DNA from: Ariolimax columbianus
Taxonomy: Eukaryota > Mollusca > Gastropoda > Stylommatophora > Arionidae
Assembly: GCA_036924085.1 (NCBI GenBank)
Contig: JAVGWX010000011.1
Coordinates: 14,494,818 to 14,558,817 of the forward strand
Direction: 5' to 3'
Length of the DNA stretch: 64,000 nucleotides
The position numbers and the translations under genes are program-made. Shown here piece by piece: positions 21,663-33,084 of this stretch (its first letter is position 1; each line of letters begins with the position of its first letter). The notes beneath the pieces are model-generated. The model saw only the letters and a list, made by a program, of their open reading frames with translations. It had not been told where the DNA came from and ran no database searches.

Positions 21663-21673
21663 GCCTTAATTTG

Positions 21674-22138
21674 GTTTGGTTTGGTTTGGATTGGCTTGGC
21701 TTGGTTTGGTTTGGCTTGGATCGGCTTGGCTTGGCTCTGCTCGGCTTGCTCGGTTCGGCTTATCTTGGCGTGGTTCGGCTTGGTTTGGCTTAGTTTTTTT
21801 TCTCCATAAGCCGCTACCAAACCTCGACACAGGCCTAAGTAGCAGAATGTAGTCTAGAGAACGGAATGCCTTGTGCCGTAGTTTACAGCTTGACTGCGAT
21901 ATTTGCACCTTTCGGTACACCACATCCGACTTCAGCAAGTATTTTTTGAGTACTGGGTTAGTATTTCCTCTTCGATCCCTTCTCCTTAGCCAGTCTGCTC
22001 AGTTTGCAACTTGTTATTCAGCATCACCGCGTGGAGGTGTAGAAAGGCCTTGGCAGCTCTGCTTCGCTGGACCTGACGATAGCACTCAGCTATGGGTCGC
22101 TGACCGCTGCAGCTCATGCGATGCTCAGCATATCGATC
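21674..22138 (-). mobile_element. SINE-1 with expanded (CCAAR)n tail, 10-bp TSD
   Basis: Flanked by CCTTAATTTG at 21664-21673 and 22139-22148. The minus-strand 5' end reads GATCGATATGCTGAGCATCG. The core GCTGAAGTCGGATGTGGTG lies at about 21920. The tail, 21674-21800, is a degenerate pentanucleotide (CCAAR/CCGAR) array of about 125 bp, so the repeat grew from the SINE 3' end. Lys/Pro/Asn/Gln ORFs over it are artefacts. Confidence 0.88.
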
Positions 22139-22148
22139 CCTTAATTTG

Positions 22149-22449
22149 TCAAGTTGCAAACATCATGCCATCCGCAGCGTAACCAGCTTGGAAATCTCAC
22201 TGATTCTCTATCAGTATCTCCTGCTAGGGATAATTTGTAAATCGGTTGACCGAGACTCCAATGTTTTCCAACGATCGACAGAGTGGAGAATCCCCTGTGG
22301 TTATCCCACAACTGACTATTCATCTTGCTCTTGGTCATGTGAACAATGGTGTCATCTGTGAGTTCTTGTGTTGTACGACCTGCTTTCCAAATTGACAAAC
22401 AGATGCATCTTCGTTTGTGTAGCTTGTAGCTTGTAAACCTCAATGGGAA
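22149..22449. other. Unassigned spacer
   Basis: Short overlapping ORFs on both strands (22116-22361, 22141-22443) without recognisable domains. Confidence 0.4.
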
Positions 22450-22707
22450 TTGTTTTGTTTTGGTTTTTTTGTTGGCGTTCGCCTTATTTCTCTATTCCCC
22501 AAGGCGGTGTGCGTTGCACTGTGGTTTTTATGTTGCGCCTGTCGGCCCAGTGCATCCGACTTCAGCATGCATTTATGAAAGGGTTTGCTTCCTCCTGCAT
22601 TTTCTAAGAGTTTGCTTCACTGGGATAACTGCCGGTGCTGCGATGGGGATCGAACCCAGCACCTTCGGATTGTGAGCCGTATCACTTAACCACCAGCCCA
22701 CGCCGTC
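22450..22707 (-). mobile_element. SINE-2, near full-length tRNA-derived copy
   Basis: Minus strand: GACGGCGTGGGCTGGTGGTT gives an A-box-like segment, followed by the B box GGGTTCGATCCC. Then come the body (CTTAGAAAATGCAGGAGGAA), the shared block GCTGAAGTCGGATGCACTGG, and AAATAAGGCGAACGCC before an A-rich tail. Internal pol III promoter boxes plus A tail define a tRNA-derived SINE. Confidence 0.9.
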
Positions 22708-22849
22708 TACAGCAATAACATATAATCAAGGAGTTGCCGATAAATATTATACTGATTGATTTCTCGACTTAATCTGTGCAGGATATCCAGTTTGTCCTTG
22801 AATGCAGCGAGATGCTTGTGCATTTTGGCTAGTACGCTGATGGTTGATG

Positions 22850-23755
22850 GCCCTACTAAGGAAGAGAGGTTGAGACAAGATAAATAGAGGTAGACTAAAA
22901 CATATATGGAGAAGAGAGGTTGAGACAAGATAAATAGAGGTAGACTAAAACAGATATGGAGAAGAGAGGTTGAGACAAGATAAATAGAGGTAGACTAAAA
23001 CACATATGGAGAAGAGAGCTTGAGACAAGCTAAATAGAGGTAGACTAAAACACATATTGAGAAGAGAGCTTGAGACAAGCTAAATAGAGGTAGCCCAAAA
23101 TACATATAGAGAAGAGAGCTTGAGACAAGCTAAATAGAGGTAGACTAAAACACATATTGAGAAGAGAGCTTGAGACAAGCTAAATAGAGGTAGCCCAAAA
23201 TACATATGGAGAAGAGAGCTTGACACAAGCTAAATAGAGGTAGACTAAAACACATATGGAGAAGAGAGCTTGAGACAAGCTAAATAGAGGTAGACTAAAA
23301 CACATATTGAGAAGAGAGCTTGAGACAAGCTCAATAGAGGTAGCCCAAAACACATATGTAGAAGAGAGCTTGAGACAAGCTAAATAGAGGTAGCCCAAAA
23401 CACATATGGAGAAGAGAGCTTGAGACAAGCTAAATAGAGGTAGCCCAAAACACATATGTAGAAGAGAGCTTGAGACAAGCTAAATAGAGGTAGCCCAAAA
23501 CACATATGGAGAAGAGAGCTTGAGGCAACATCAAAAGAGGTAGACTAAAATACAAAGGGAGAAGACAGCTCGAGACAAGCTAAATAGTGGTAGCCCAAAA
23601 CTCATATGTAGAAGAGAACTTGAGACAAGATAAATAGAGGTAGACTAAAACACATATGGAGAAGACAGATTGAGACTAGAAAAGTAGAGGGGAACCAAAA
23701 CACATATAAAGAAGAAAACTTGAGAGAAGAGAAGTAGAGGGCGATCAAACACACT
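22850..23755 (+). repeat. 50-bp minisatellite, ~18 copies
   Basis: Unit GAAGAGAGCTTGAGACAAGC TAAATAGAGGTAGMCYAAAA CACATATGGA, exactly 50 bp. Two variants (TAGACTAAAA and TAGCCCAAAA) intermix. The first three and last four units are most diverged, as expected when unequal exchange homogenises the centre. Confidence 0.95.
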
Positions 23756-23944
23756 CGAAGTAGAGAGCTATTGCCATACTACCAGAAAGAAGGAAATCAT
23801 GGACAGAACTGGAGGGAATGGATCATGCCAGGAGGACTTGCCATGTACTTGTCGCAGACCTGTGCCCTATAGAGAGCTGACGGGTTTTAATATGATATGA
23901 TTTACAGATTGAGGATTACATTGTAAACATTAGTATCACATACT

Positions 23945-24145
23945 AGCACAGTGGATAGTGCACTGGCCTCTGAATCGAGTGATCGGGGTTCAGTCCTCAA
24001 TTGGTAAGGATTTTTTCCGATCACACAACGGGACTGGGGTCGACCCATCCTCCTGAATCTGTTACCTGGATAATCTGATAAAGTAAAGGCGATCGGCTTA
24101 GTGTCAACAACTCCACCCCACACCCCAACCCTCAGTCCTTTATCA
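23945..24145 (+). mobile_element. SINE-4, copy with tRNA-like head
   Basis: A box TAGCACAGTGG at 23944, B box GGGTTCAGTCC at about 23986, then a body with GGGGTCGACCCATCCTCC and GATAAAGTAAAGGCGATCGG. Head and body order matches the copies at 45.9-46.4 kb. No tail or TSD could be fixed. Confidence 0.7.
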
Positions 24146-24149
24146 AAAG

Positions 24150-25212
24150 AAATATAAACTCAACACCGTTTTTCCAATTGGCCACACTAGCGTGCTATCA
24201 GGACCTTTGCTTATAATGCGAGTGACAATTTAATATTTTATGCACTTCAAATGTCAGCGTAATAAAAATTGTAATGCATAAATCAATAAGGTGATAGGCT
24301 TAGAAATATGATTGCTGAGATCTGACGAAGGTCATAGGCCGCAGTACACATCATAAATGCGAAAGTATCGGCTTGTAGTGCTAACATATGGACGCTACAT
24401 GAATGATTGGTGAGGCAACGCATGAGGAAGTTTTGGAGAGGGAGCAAAAAGAAATGGCCTAGTCATCAAAACTGTGTTAGGTCACGCAAGATAGTCCTGT
24501 TTGATGTTGTTACCTGGTGATGTGTGATAGTAATCTAGAGAGGGATCGGACAGGACAAAGAAAAACTTGGTGAATGTGTGTGTTTTGTTGAAAACCTGTG
24601 TTTCATAGAGAGTTGAAAGTTTGATTGATTGAATCTTAAATCTGAATGTGATTCAATGGCAGGCACTGATGACGGGGATGAAGTGTTGGTATCCAATTAA
24701 CTGTAACTCTGATTAATGTTAGATGGCCGCGATAGTTCACTCCCACGCTACCTCTTGCATTTATTGCTTAATCCAGATTATAAATTTCTAACAGATAGAC
24801 TGGACCGTGTTAAGACTAGGAATTTAACCAGGTGGTTTTGCCTTCAGAACGACGCTATTTAACCACCGTGATATTCAGACTGTGTATTATGATTGTCGAA
24901 TTAAAATAGGTTTGATTTGATTTATTTTAAGCCGTTTTCGTCTCCTTTGGAGCAGTGGTTCTCAAACTAATTCACAGACTTCAGACCTTTTTTAGGGAAT
25001 AACAAAAATTATAGGTTGAGAGTCTCCTTAAACTATTCAATCACACGAGCTCAAATTTAATATCTACGCACACAAACTGCCTTAAGTGTATGGTACAAAC
25101 GACGATTTAATAACCTGAAATAGCACATGGAAGGATTGTCTGGTTAGACTTGGGAATAACTGGTTAGGGATGAGAAAAGCTGTTCCGACAGTGCTGTGAA
25201 AGATGGCTGCGT
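24150..25212. other. No recognisable gene or repeat
   Basis: About 1 kb of ordinary AT-rich sequence. No ORF above 60 codons with recognisable content. Confidence 0.5.
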
Positions 25213-25636
25213 TAATACGACAACCAGACCCTAGTGTGACCTACGAAGAGTCAAAAAGGCTTAATAGAGCTAGATACATGACCAAATGGGAAACAGAACA
25301 TACTGGCTACACACAAAAAGATGCCTTTTACCAGCTGAACAGATGAGAGCAGGTCGTGGTCTTCAGACTTCGCACAGGCCACAATAGACTGAGGTACCAC
25401 CTATTCAATAAATTGAAGATAGGTGTCACTGACGAATGCTCGTGTGGTACAGGGAAAATAACCGCTAAACATTTGCTGCAAAACTGCCCGACATACGAAG
25501 ATCAGAGAAAGCAGATGTGGCCATCGAAAAAATAAAGGTTAACGTCTGACAGCGTACGAAGAAGAAGGAGAAGAAGAAGAAGAAGAAGAAGAAGAAGAAG
25601 AAGAAGAAGAAGAAGACGAAGAAGAAAAAGAATACT
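25213..25636 (+). mobile_element. LINE-A 3' end with long (GAA)n tail
   Basis: Homology begins at CAACCAGACCCTAGTGTGAC and runs through YEESKRLNRARYMTKWETEH, a stop in the NRREQ segment (TGA at about 25343), the CCHC cluster ECSCGTGKITAKHLLQNC, and a deletion of about 85 bp after MWPS. The 3' end CTGACAGCGTACGAAGAAGA leads into about 80 bp of GAA. It groups with the 11.75 kb copy by SVTYEE. A 24-bp array starts immediately after the tail. Confidence 0.9.
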
Positions 25637-26078
25637 GAGAATGGATGCTCAGTTAGTCATGTGAAGGATTGTTTGGTTAGTCATGTGAAGGACTGTCTGG
25701 TTAGTCATGTCAAGGACTGTTAGGTTAGTCATGTGAACGACTGTTATGTTAGTTATGTAAAAGACTGTTTGGTCAGTCATGTGAAGGATTGTTTGGTTAG
25801 TCCTCTGAAGGACTGTTTGGTTAGTACTCTGAGCGACTGTTTGGTTAGCCCGCTGAAGGATTGCTTGGTCAGTCATGTGAAGGATTGTTTGGTTAGTCCT
25901 CTGAAGGACTGTTTGATTAGTACTCTGAGCGATTGTTTGGTTAGCCTGCTGAAGGATTGCTTGGTCAGTCATGTGAAGGATTGTTTGGTTAGTCCTCTGA
26001 AGGACTGTTTGATTAGTACTCTGAGCGACTGTTTGGTTAGCCCGCTGAAGGATTGCTTGGTCAGTCATGTGAACTAAT
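25637..26078 (+). repeat. 24-bp minisatellite with 96-bp higher-order unit
   Basis: Unit TTGGTTAGTCATGTGAAGGA + CTGT, about 18 copies. From about 25770 four variant units (ATGTGAAGG, CCTCTGAAGG, ACTCTGAGCG, CCGCTGAAGG types) repeat as a 96-bp block roughly three times. Divisible by three, hence long spurious frames on both strands. Confidence 0.93.
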
Positions 26079-27214
26079 GTGTGATTGGCCTTGTAGACAG
26101 ATTTCTGTGTGGAGATCTACTTCGTTAGCCTTTTCAATAACTATTTATTTAACCATTGAGAAGGATGCAGTCTAACTTAAAACTAATCTGGCCAGCTTTA
26201 GAATTGTCAGACAATGAAACCTCGCCAGAAATGAAGATACAGCTCTTAAGCCTGTATCCTATTGATCGAAATCAATACAAGTCCTTATTGGGACACAAAC
26301 AGGGGAAGACTAGCCTAGTGATGATTCAAACCGGACTTTGTTGTTGCCCATGAATGCTGCTTACATCTCTTTTCAAGCGAGACAATGAGAGATAGAGAGA
26401 TGCAGGATATGTTGCCACTAGGAAGCCGTTTAATTGTTTTGTTGCTGAAGCTATCCAATGTGTTGCGTGCAAAATATGTTATTTGCAGCATTCTGTTATT
26501 ACGAGGGGTCTGCACATTTATGTTCCGTACTGATTGTGTCTGTATTTCTCGTTCATCCCTTCGTCCTGTCAAGAAAACTGACGTTTTTTATTATCCATTA
26601 ACTATGGCCGTTAAGTGGCGTTGGACTGCATTTCTTGGGCAAAGTGTGTTGGTTGTTATGTTATGTTGTTTCTGTCGAGTCAGATTGCATTCGCTCTTCT
26701 TTCATTGAGAGGCGTTCTCAAGTAGGTGAGTTTGGGTCCTCCTGACTCTAATGTAATGTGACTGTTCCTCATTTGACTCACACATATGGAGCCCCCACTT
26801 TATTGACCAGTCTGCTGTGATGCATACTATTTATAGGAATACGAGGTAGACGAGACGTGGTTGTTTTAATCAGTACTAGACTGTCTGTATCCGATGCTGC
26901 CCTGGATAATTCTGCAAGTAGTTAATTTAAAATACTGTCTTCCTTTATTCCTTTCCTGTCTCACATCCTCAAATGCATTCTTCAACAGCCCTCCAACCGC
27001 CCATCTCTTCCTCTCCCATTCCCTCCCCTCTCACACTATCTCCCTCTCAACCCGCACCACTCTTCCTCCTTCAACAGGCGTATCTGCTTGCTCATCTCCT
27101 CCTATCTCCAAACAGTCGATCGGGAAGTTTTTGTGTCAAATTAGCCACTTTCATAATTAAACAGGTCAGCGTCTCGTATCGTAGTAGCGTCAATAACGTG
27201 AATCGATTAATCAA
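26079..27214. other. No recognisable gene; a C/T-rich stretch at 26930-27110
   Basis: Small frames at 26156-26708 and 26894-27160 lack domains. Nothing else seen. Confidence 0.45.
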
Positions 27215-27221
27215 TTAAATT

Positions 27222-27600
27222 GTGATTTTTATTGTGGGTGTGATTGTGATTGTGGTTGTAGATATGGTTGTGGTAGTGGTTATGATTGTGGTTGTAGATA
27301 TGGTTGTGGTAGTGGTTATGATTGTGGTTGTAGATATGGTTGTGGTAGTGGTTATGATTGTGGTTGTAGATATGGTTGTGGTAGTGGTTATGATTGTGGT
27401 TGTAGATATGGTTGTGGTAGTGGTTATGATTGTGGTTGTAGATATGGTTGTGGTAGTGGTTATGATTGTGGTTGTAGATATGGTTGTGGTAGTGGTTATG
27501 ATTGTGGTTGTCAATGTTCTTGTGATTATAGTTGTCGTAGTGATTGTCATTGTAGTTCTAGATGTGATTATGGTTGTGGTTGTGATTTTCATTGTGGCTG
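27222..27600 (+). repeat. 36-bp minisatellite, ~8 copies
   Basis: Unit GTGGTTGTAGATATGGTTGT followed by GGTAGTGGTTATGATT (36 bp), 7 nearly perfect copies from about 27248 to 27500, then decaying TGATTGT repeats. Val/Thr ORFs on the two strands are artefacts. Confidence 0.93.
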
Positions 27601-27619
27601 AGGTGTTGGTTGTGATTGT

Positions 27620-27915
27620 GATTGAGGCGATGAAAAAAATGGAAAGATGTAGATAATAGTGGTAATGAAGAAAATGGAGAGATGAGGAAAATAGAGGCAA
27701 TAAAGGATATAGAGATTAGGAAAAATAAAAGCGATAAAGAAAATAGAGATATGGGTAAAATAGTGAAAATTAAAAAAATAGAGATGAGGAAAGTAGAGGC
27801 TGTGACGAATATGGAGAGATAAGTAAAATAGTGGCTATCAGGAAAATAGAATCGATGAAAGAAATGGAGAGATGGGGAAAGTAGATGATGTGATGAATAT
27901 AGCGACACTGAAATA
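27620..27915 (+). repeat. Degenerate purine-rich ~38-bp repeat
   Basis: Repeats of GATGAGGAAAATAGAGGCRA with variable spacing, strongly purine on the plus strand. The flank 27916-28254 contains nothing recognised. Confidence 0.75.
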
Positions 27916-28254
27916 AATGGTGGCATGGATTACAGTTTCTCTAAATTGAAAATAACTAACAATAACACGAAGGACTGTCAGAATATTGGAAGCCATTGTT
28001 AGAAAAATGAAGCCGCCGCCTACAAGCTAAATCCTCGTGTCAGTGGTTTTCAAGAAAAGAATAGCTTAGAGTTAATTCATTACCTATTGATTATTACTGA
28101 TGAAAGCAGATTTTAATGGTATATATGATCGTGTAAGCGTTCAGATTGAAATACTGTGAGCTTTGGAAACATTGTGTGAGAATAGTTTTTGTGTCAATAT
28201 GTTGCTCATTAGAGGAACTCTTATTGCAACGGTTGTTCTAATTTCTCTAATCAA

Positions 28255-28847
28255 TTTCTTCTTCTTCTTCTTCTTCTTCTTCTTCTTCTTCTTCTTCTTC
28301 TTCTTCTTCTTCTTCTTCTTCTACGTCTTCTACTTCTTCTTCTTCTTCTTCTTCTGCTTATTCTTCTTCTTCTTCTTCTTCTTCTTCTTCTTCTTCTTCA
28401 TATTATTCTTCTTCATATTCTTCTTCTTCATATTCTTCTTCTTCTTCTTCTTCTTCTTCTTCTTCTTCTCCTTTTCATTTCCTTCTTCTTCTTCTTCATC
28501 TTCATCATTTTATTGATCTTACTCATATTTTTCTTCCTTTTCTTCATATTTTTCTTCTTCATATTCTTTATATTCTTCTTTTCCGTCTTCTTTTTCGTCT
28601 TCTTCTTCTTCATCATTTTCTTTATCCTCTTCTTCTTCATATTCTTCTTCATATTCTTCTTCTTCATATTCTTCTTCTTCTTCATCATATTCTTTATCTT
28701 CTTCTTATTCATATTCTCTTTCTTCTCTTCTTATTTTTCATATTCTTCTTCTTATTCATATTCTTCTTCTTCATCAAATTCTTTATCTTCTTCTTATTCA
28801 TATTCTCTTTCTTCTCTTCTTATTCTTCATATTCTTCTTTTTCTTCT
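28255..28847 (+). repeat. ~590-bp (TTC)n microsatellite at the tail of SINE-1
   Basis: Pure (TTC)n from 28257 to about 28320 and mixed TTC/TTCATA to 28845, ending directly in TTCTGCGTTCGTTCTCAGTC, the minus-strand end of SINE-1. The Phe-rich ORF 28163-28516 and the Lys-rich one on the minus strand are artefacts. Confidence 0.95.
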
Positions 28848-28962
28848 GCGTTCGTTCTCAGTCTCCCGCTACCAAGGCCTAAATGGCCTTGCTAGTAGCA
28901 GGAAGTTGTCTGAAGAACGGAATGCGTTGTGTCGTAGTTTACAACCTTACTTATGGGACGAT
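28848..28962 (-). mobile_element. SINE-1, 5'-truncated copy
   Basis: The minus strand reads GTTGTAAACTACGACACAAC, then GCATTCCGTTC and GAGACTGAGAACGAACGC before the long GAA tail (TTC on the plus strand). Only about 115 bp of the element is present. Confidence 0.85.
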
Positions 28963-29167
28963 AAGGCTAATTTGAAAACTGGCACGCTACAAGGTGGGTG
29001 TGGTTGCTCTTAGCGAGACCAGATTACCAGGAGAGGACCAGATTACAGAAGTTATTGGCGGATAGACGTTCTTCTGGAGTGGTTGCAACAAAACGGAAAG
29101 ACGATAGGCTGGTGTTGGATTCACCATCAGGTATCATCTAGTCCAGGCGGTTGTTCGGCCACAACAT

Positions 29168-29545
29168 GGTATCAATGATCTGCTAATGCATGTCCAACTC
29201 TCACTGGGGCACGACCACCACAGGGTATCAATGATCGGTTAATGACTGCCCAACTCTCACTGGGACACGACCACCACATGGTATCAATGATCGGCTAATG
29301 ACGGTTCAAACTCACACTGGGATACGACCACCACATGGTATCAATGACTGTCCAACTCCCACTGGGACACGACCACCACAGTGTATCAATGATTGGCTAA
29401 TGACGGTCCAATTCCCACTGGGACACGACCACCACAGGGTATCAATGATTGGCTAATGACGGTCCAAACTCCCACTGGAACACGACCACCACATGGTATC
29501 AATGATCGGCTAATGACTGTCCAACTCCCACTGGGACACAGAAGG
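29168..29545 (+). repeat. 56/57-bp tandem array inside the LINE-C endonuclease
   Basis: The anchor GGTATCAATGATYGGCTAAT occurs at 29168, 29224, 29280, 29337, about 29381 (a unit with a ~12-bp deletion), 29438 and 29495. Each unit encodes a variant of GINDRLMTVQLPLG. The last unit joins in frame to HRRSITVISVYSSTMTNPEN of the endonuclease. Confidence 0.92.
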
Positions 29546-29845
29546 AGTATTACAGTGATCAGCGTCTATTCCTCAACAATGACTAATCCTGAGAATATCA
29601 AGGATAAATTCTATGAGGAGCTGACCTCCCTCATCGTGTGGGTTCCAAAGTCCGATAAGCTTGTTATCCTTGGTGACCTCAATGCCAGAGTAGGGGCTTA
29701 AAATCAATTCTATGAAAGTGTACTTGGGATACATAGCACGGACAAGTGTAACAGCAACGGTCTGCTACTTGCTGGACATCTGTGCCATCTATGATCTCTC
29801 CATTACCAACACCATGTTTCGGCTGTCCACTCGCAACAAGACGTA

Positions 29846-30295
29846 GTGGATGCATCCTTGCTCAAGCAGTGGCATCTTATTGACTATGCACTCACCAGAA
29901 AGTGGGACAGACGAGACGTGCGAGTGACAAAGGCTATGTGCGGTGTCGAATGTTGGACAGACGACCGACTCATTGTGTCAAAGTTTAACCTTCACACAGA
30001 GCCTAGGCGACGTCACCAAGGTCGAAAACCTGAGAAGAGACTTAACATCTCCAATCTGCAAAGTTGGATCCACGCGGAACGCTTTTTCAGGACTGTGGAC
30101 AGCCGGCTGACGGACACACAGCCATGTACGGAAATAGTCGAGGACAAATGGGCTTTTCTAAAGAATGCTGCTACACTACCGCCTTCTGAGTATTTAGGCC
30201 ATGCAGCTCACAGAAACCAAGACTGGTTTGATGATAACGATGAGGCTATTAAGACTTTACTAGAGGAACAACGTCGTTTATTAAGACTTCACTAA
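29846..30295 (+). CDS. LINE-C fragment: end of APE endonuclease and linker
   Basis: 149 intact codons. QWHLIDYALTRKWDRRDVRV and VTKAMCGVECWTDDRLIVSK correspond to the C-terminal catalytic segment of APE-type LINE endonucleases (the DH/DR pair that completes the active site is here DDR). It continues into the basic linker RRRHQGRKPEKRLN. The start Met is not a natural start; it is a segment between frameshifts. Confidence 0.8.
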   Translation: MDASLLKQWHLIDYALTRKWDRRDVRVTKAMCGVECWTDDRLIVSKFNLHTEPRRRHQGRKPEKRLNISNLQSWIHAERFFRTVDSRLTDTQPCTEIVEDKWAFLKNAATLPPSEYLGHAAHRNQDWFDDNDEAIKTLLEEQRRLLRLH

Positions 30296-32408
30296 GACGA
30301 TCCCACCTCATCTTCTAAAACTTCCGCATTCACCAATATTCGCAGGATTGTCCAGAACCAGTTCAGGTTATTTAGAGTTCCTGGATTAACAGCAAAACAG
30401 ATGAAATCCAGCGGTACGCAGACACAAATGACTCAAAGCGGTTTTACGATGCCCCGAAGACGGTCTATGGCCCGATGTCCTATCATTCATCTTCTGTCCT
30501 TAATGCTGATGGCATAGCACTGTTGACCGATAAAGTCAACATTCTGGAGCGGTGCTCAAAGCACTTCAGTGATATCCAAAACTGACCATCTACTATCAGT
30601 GAATTAGTCATAACACGCATGCATTAAGTTGCAGTCAATTACAGGCCTGGTATCCCGCCCAGTACAGATAAGGTTGAGAAAGCAATCAGCTTAATGTCGA
30701 GTGGCAAAGCCCCCGGGTCAGTTGCTTATCCTGCTGAGCTCTACAAAGCAAGAGGCCCTGTGCTGCTGCACAAGTAACAGACCTCATTTGCTCAATTTGG
30801 GATGTAATTCACATGCCGCAAACTGAAAGATGCCACAATTGTCTACACGTAGAAACACAAGGGCAATCGCCAATCTTGTGATAATCACAGAGTGATCTCC
30901 CTCCTGTCGATCGCTGGAAAAATTCTAGCCCGGGTCTTGCTCAACCGATTAATAATTCATCTCGAGCAGAAACTACTCCAAGAGAGTTAATGTGGTTTCC
31001 GATCTGGTCGCGGGACGGTCGGCATGATTTTTGCAGCTCGTCAATTCCAAGAGAAATGCCAGGAGCAGCATCGTGATTTGTACACGATCTTTGTTGACCT
31101 GGAAAAGGCCTTTAACACCGTCAACAGGGACTGACTGGAAAATCATGGCAAAATTCGGTTTTCCCAAAAAATTAATCACAGTAATCCGCCAGTTTCAGGA
31201 TGGCATGTCGGTTGCTGAATGATGGTGAACTCTCTGCCGCATTCCCAGTCATTAATGGAGTCAAACATGGCTGTGTGCTGGTCCCAACATTTTTTAGCAT
31301 GGTATCTGCAGCCATGCTTTTTGATGCAACACGTGACTGTGACACTGGCATACAGATCAGATACCGGATGGGGAGCTGTTCACACTCAGGCGCCTAAAGT
31401 TCATCAGAAAAGGGAACGAAGCAACTATCTTAGATCTTCTCTATACCCCCGACGACTGCACAATTAACACATGCTGAGAACAAGACTTGCAGGCAATCAT
31501 GAAGGAGTTCTCAACGGCCTACCCTAATTTTGGTCTTACGGTCAACACCAAGAAAATGGAGGTCATGTTTCTACCTGCGCCCGAGGAGCCCCTACCACGA
31601 ACCAAACGTCACTGTACAGGGACAAAGCCTAAAAGCAGTTGATAGCTTTACCTACCATCGCAGTACCCTCACCAAAGAAAGAAATATTGACTCTGAGGTC
31701 CACAACAGGATTTTCAAGACGAGTGCTGCTTTCTGAAGATCACGAGAAAACGTTTGGAACCGGCAGGGAATCAATGTTGCTACCAAGATAAGTGTGTGTC
31801 GTGCTGTTGTGCTAATCACCCCTCAGCACGCATGCGAAACATGGATGGTCTACTCCAGACATGTCAAAAAAAGGAATCATTTCCATGTAAACTGTCTCAG
31901 CAGACTGCTCAGGATCCGAAGGTAGGATTGAGTGCCCAATTTTGTAATTCTTAGCAGGGCGACACTCTCTGGCACACATACGCTGCTACAGAGAGCCCAG
32001 ATCAGATAGACAGGGCATATTTTTCGCATGTCAGATGAGCGCCTCCCTAAACAACTGTTGTACGGTGAGCTCAGGATAACGATACACAGATACTCTAAAA
32101 GTTTCTTTGAATAGTTTCTCCATTTAAGTTGCTGTCTTAGAGCTGCTTGCTTCGACTCGCCCAGCCTGGCGCACTGCCAATGCACGTGGCTCTTGCTCAG
32201 CTTAGCAGAGCTCCATTAGGGAGGTGTAGGAAAAGCGAGTTGCACGAAAGAAAAGAATGAAAGACTACCCAATTGCATATGCTGCTCACGTGCCCCCTAC
32301 GTGCGGTAGATTGTGTCCCGCTCAGATCGGACTGTACAGTAACCACATCTGAATAAACTTTTCGGATACTGTTACCATCTTCGCTTGCCGTGGGAAACTA
32401 ACTAACTA

Positions 32409-32657
32409 CCTAACGATATTTGCACATTTTGGTTCAACACATCCGACTTCAGCATGCATTTGTGGGTCCCGGGTTAGTCATCCCTTTTTTAAAATCCCTT
32501 CTACTTAGCCAGTCTGCTCGGTTGTAGCTGGTTATACATGATCACCGCGTGAGGGTGTATAGGGGACTTGGCAGCTCTGGTTCGCTGGCCTTGAAGCTAG
32601 CAGCCAGCTTTTGGTAGCAGACTGCTGCAGCTCATGCTCTGCTCAGCATCTTGATCC
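32409..32657 (-). mobile_element. SINE-1, 3'-truncated copy
   Basis: The minus-strand 5' end reads GGGATCAAGATGCTGAGCAG, as in the 52.5 kb copy, and the element runs to the shared block ending CAAATATCG. The 3' segment and GAA tail are absent. Confidence 0.8.
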
Positions 32658-32671
32658 CTCTAATCACCTAG

Positions 32672-32934
32672 GGGGATTTTTATTTTTTTTTATTTTTGGC
32701 GTTCGCCTTATTTCTCAATTCCCCAAGGCGGTGTGCGTTACACTGTGCTTTTTATTTTGCGCCTGCCGGCCCAGTGCATCCGACTTCAGCATGCATTTTA
32801 TGTAAGGGTCTGCTTCCTCCTGCATTTTCTAAGGGTTTGCTTCCTCGGGGTAACGGCCGGTGCTGTGATGGGGATCGAACCCAGCACCTCCTGGTCGTGA
32901 GCCATGTTACTTAACCACTAGCCCACGCCGTCCC
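32672..32934 (-). mobile_element. SINE-2, near full-length copy
   Basis: Minus strand: GACGGCGTGGGCTAGTGGTT (A box), the B box GGGTTCGATCCC, the body, the shared block GCTGAAGTCGGATGCACTGG, GGCGAACGCC and an A-rich tail of about 20 bases. It lies 15 bp from the 5' end of SINE-1. Confidence 0.9.
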
Positions 32935-33076
32935 CCAATTAGAGGGATTGAAATGACTAACAATAAGGTCGATCGCCAAGTAGTATTCAGATTCATTATT
33001 ATTTAAATTTAATTGAGATACAAATTAAACGTATGCTTAGCTGGGACTTTGAACATTTCTCAGGTTGGTCAGTCGA
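32935..33076. other. Unassigned spacer
   Basis: AT-rich. No feature seen. Confidence 0.4.
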
Positions 33077-33084
33077 CGTTATTC

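Larger units (their letters stand above)
28966..32370 (+). mobile_element. LINE-C, near full-length but decayed
   Basis: An APE-type LINE readable across many frames. Endonuclease: VALSETRLPGEDQITE-like start near 29000, FWSGCNKTERR, GINDRLM (expanded into a tandem array), KLVILGDLNARVGA (29650-29700), WMHPCSS, and WTDDRLIVSKFN at 29958-29990. RT: GKAPGSVAYPAELYK, LLSIAGKILARVLLNRL, GFRSGRGTVGMIFAARQF, TIFVDLEKAFNTVNRD and FLAWYLQPCFLMQHV. C-terminus: RMSDERLPKQLLYGEL (32025) and a final PPTCGRLCPAQIGLYS finger near 32310-32350. Many stops and frameshifts. Clade assignment (RTE-like versus CR1/Jockey-like) is uncertain. Confidence 0.88.

Noticed and set aside
22850..23755. 50-bp repeats as CRISPR
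   Set aside because: No spacer component; the entire unit repeats.
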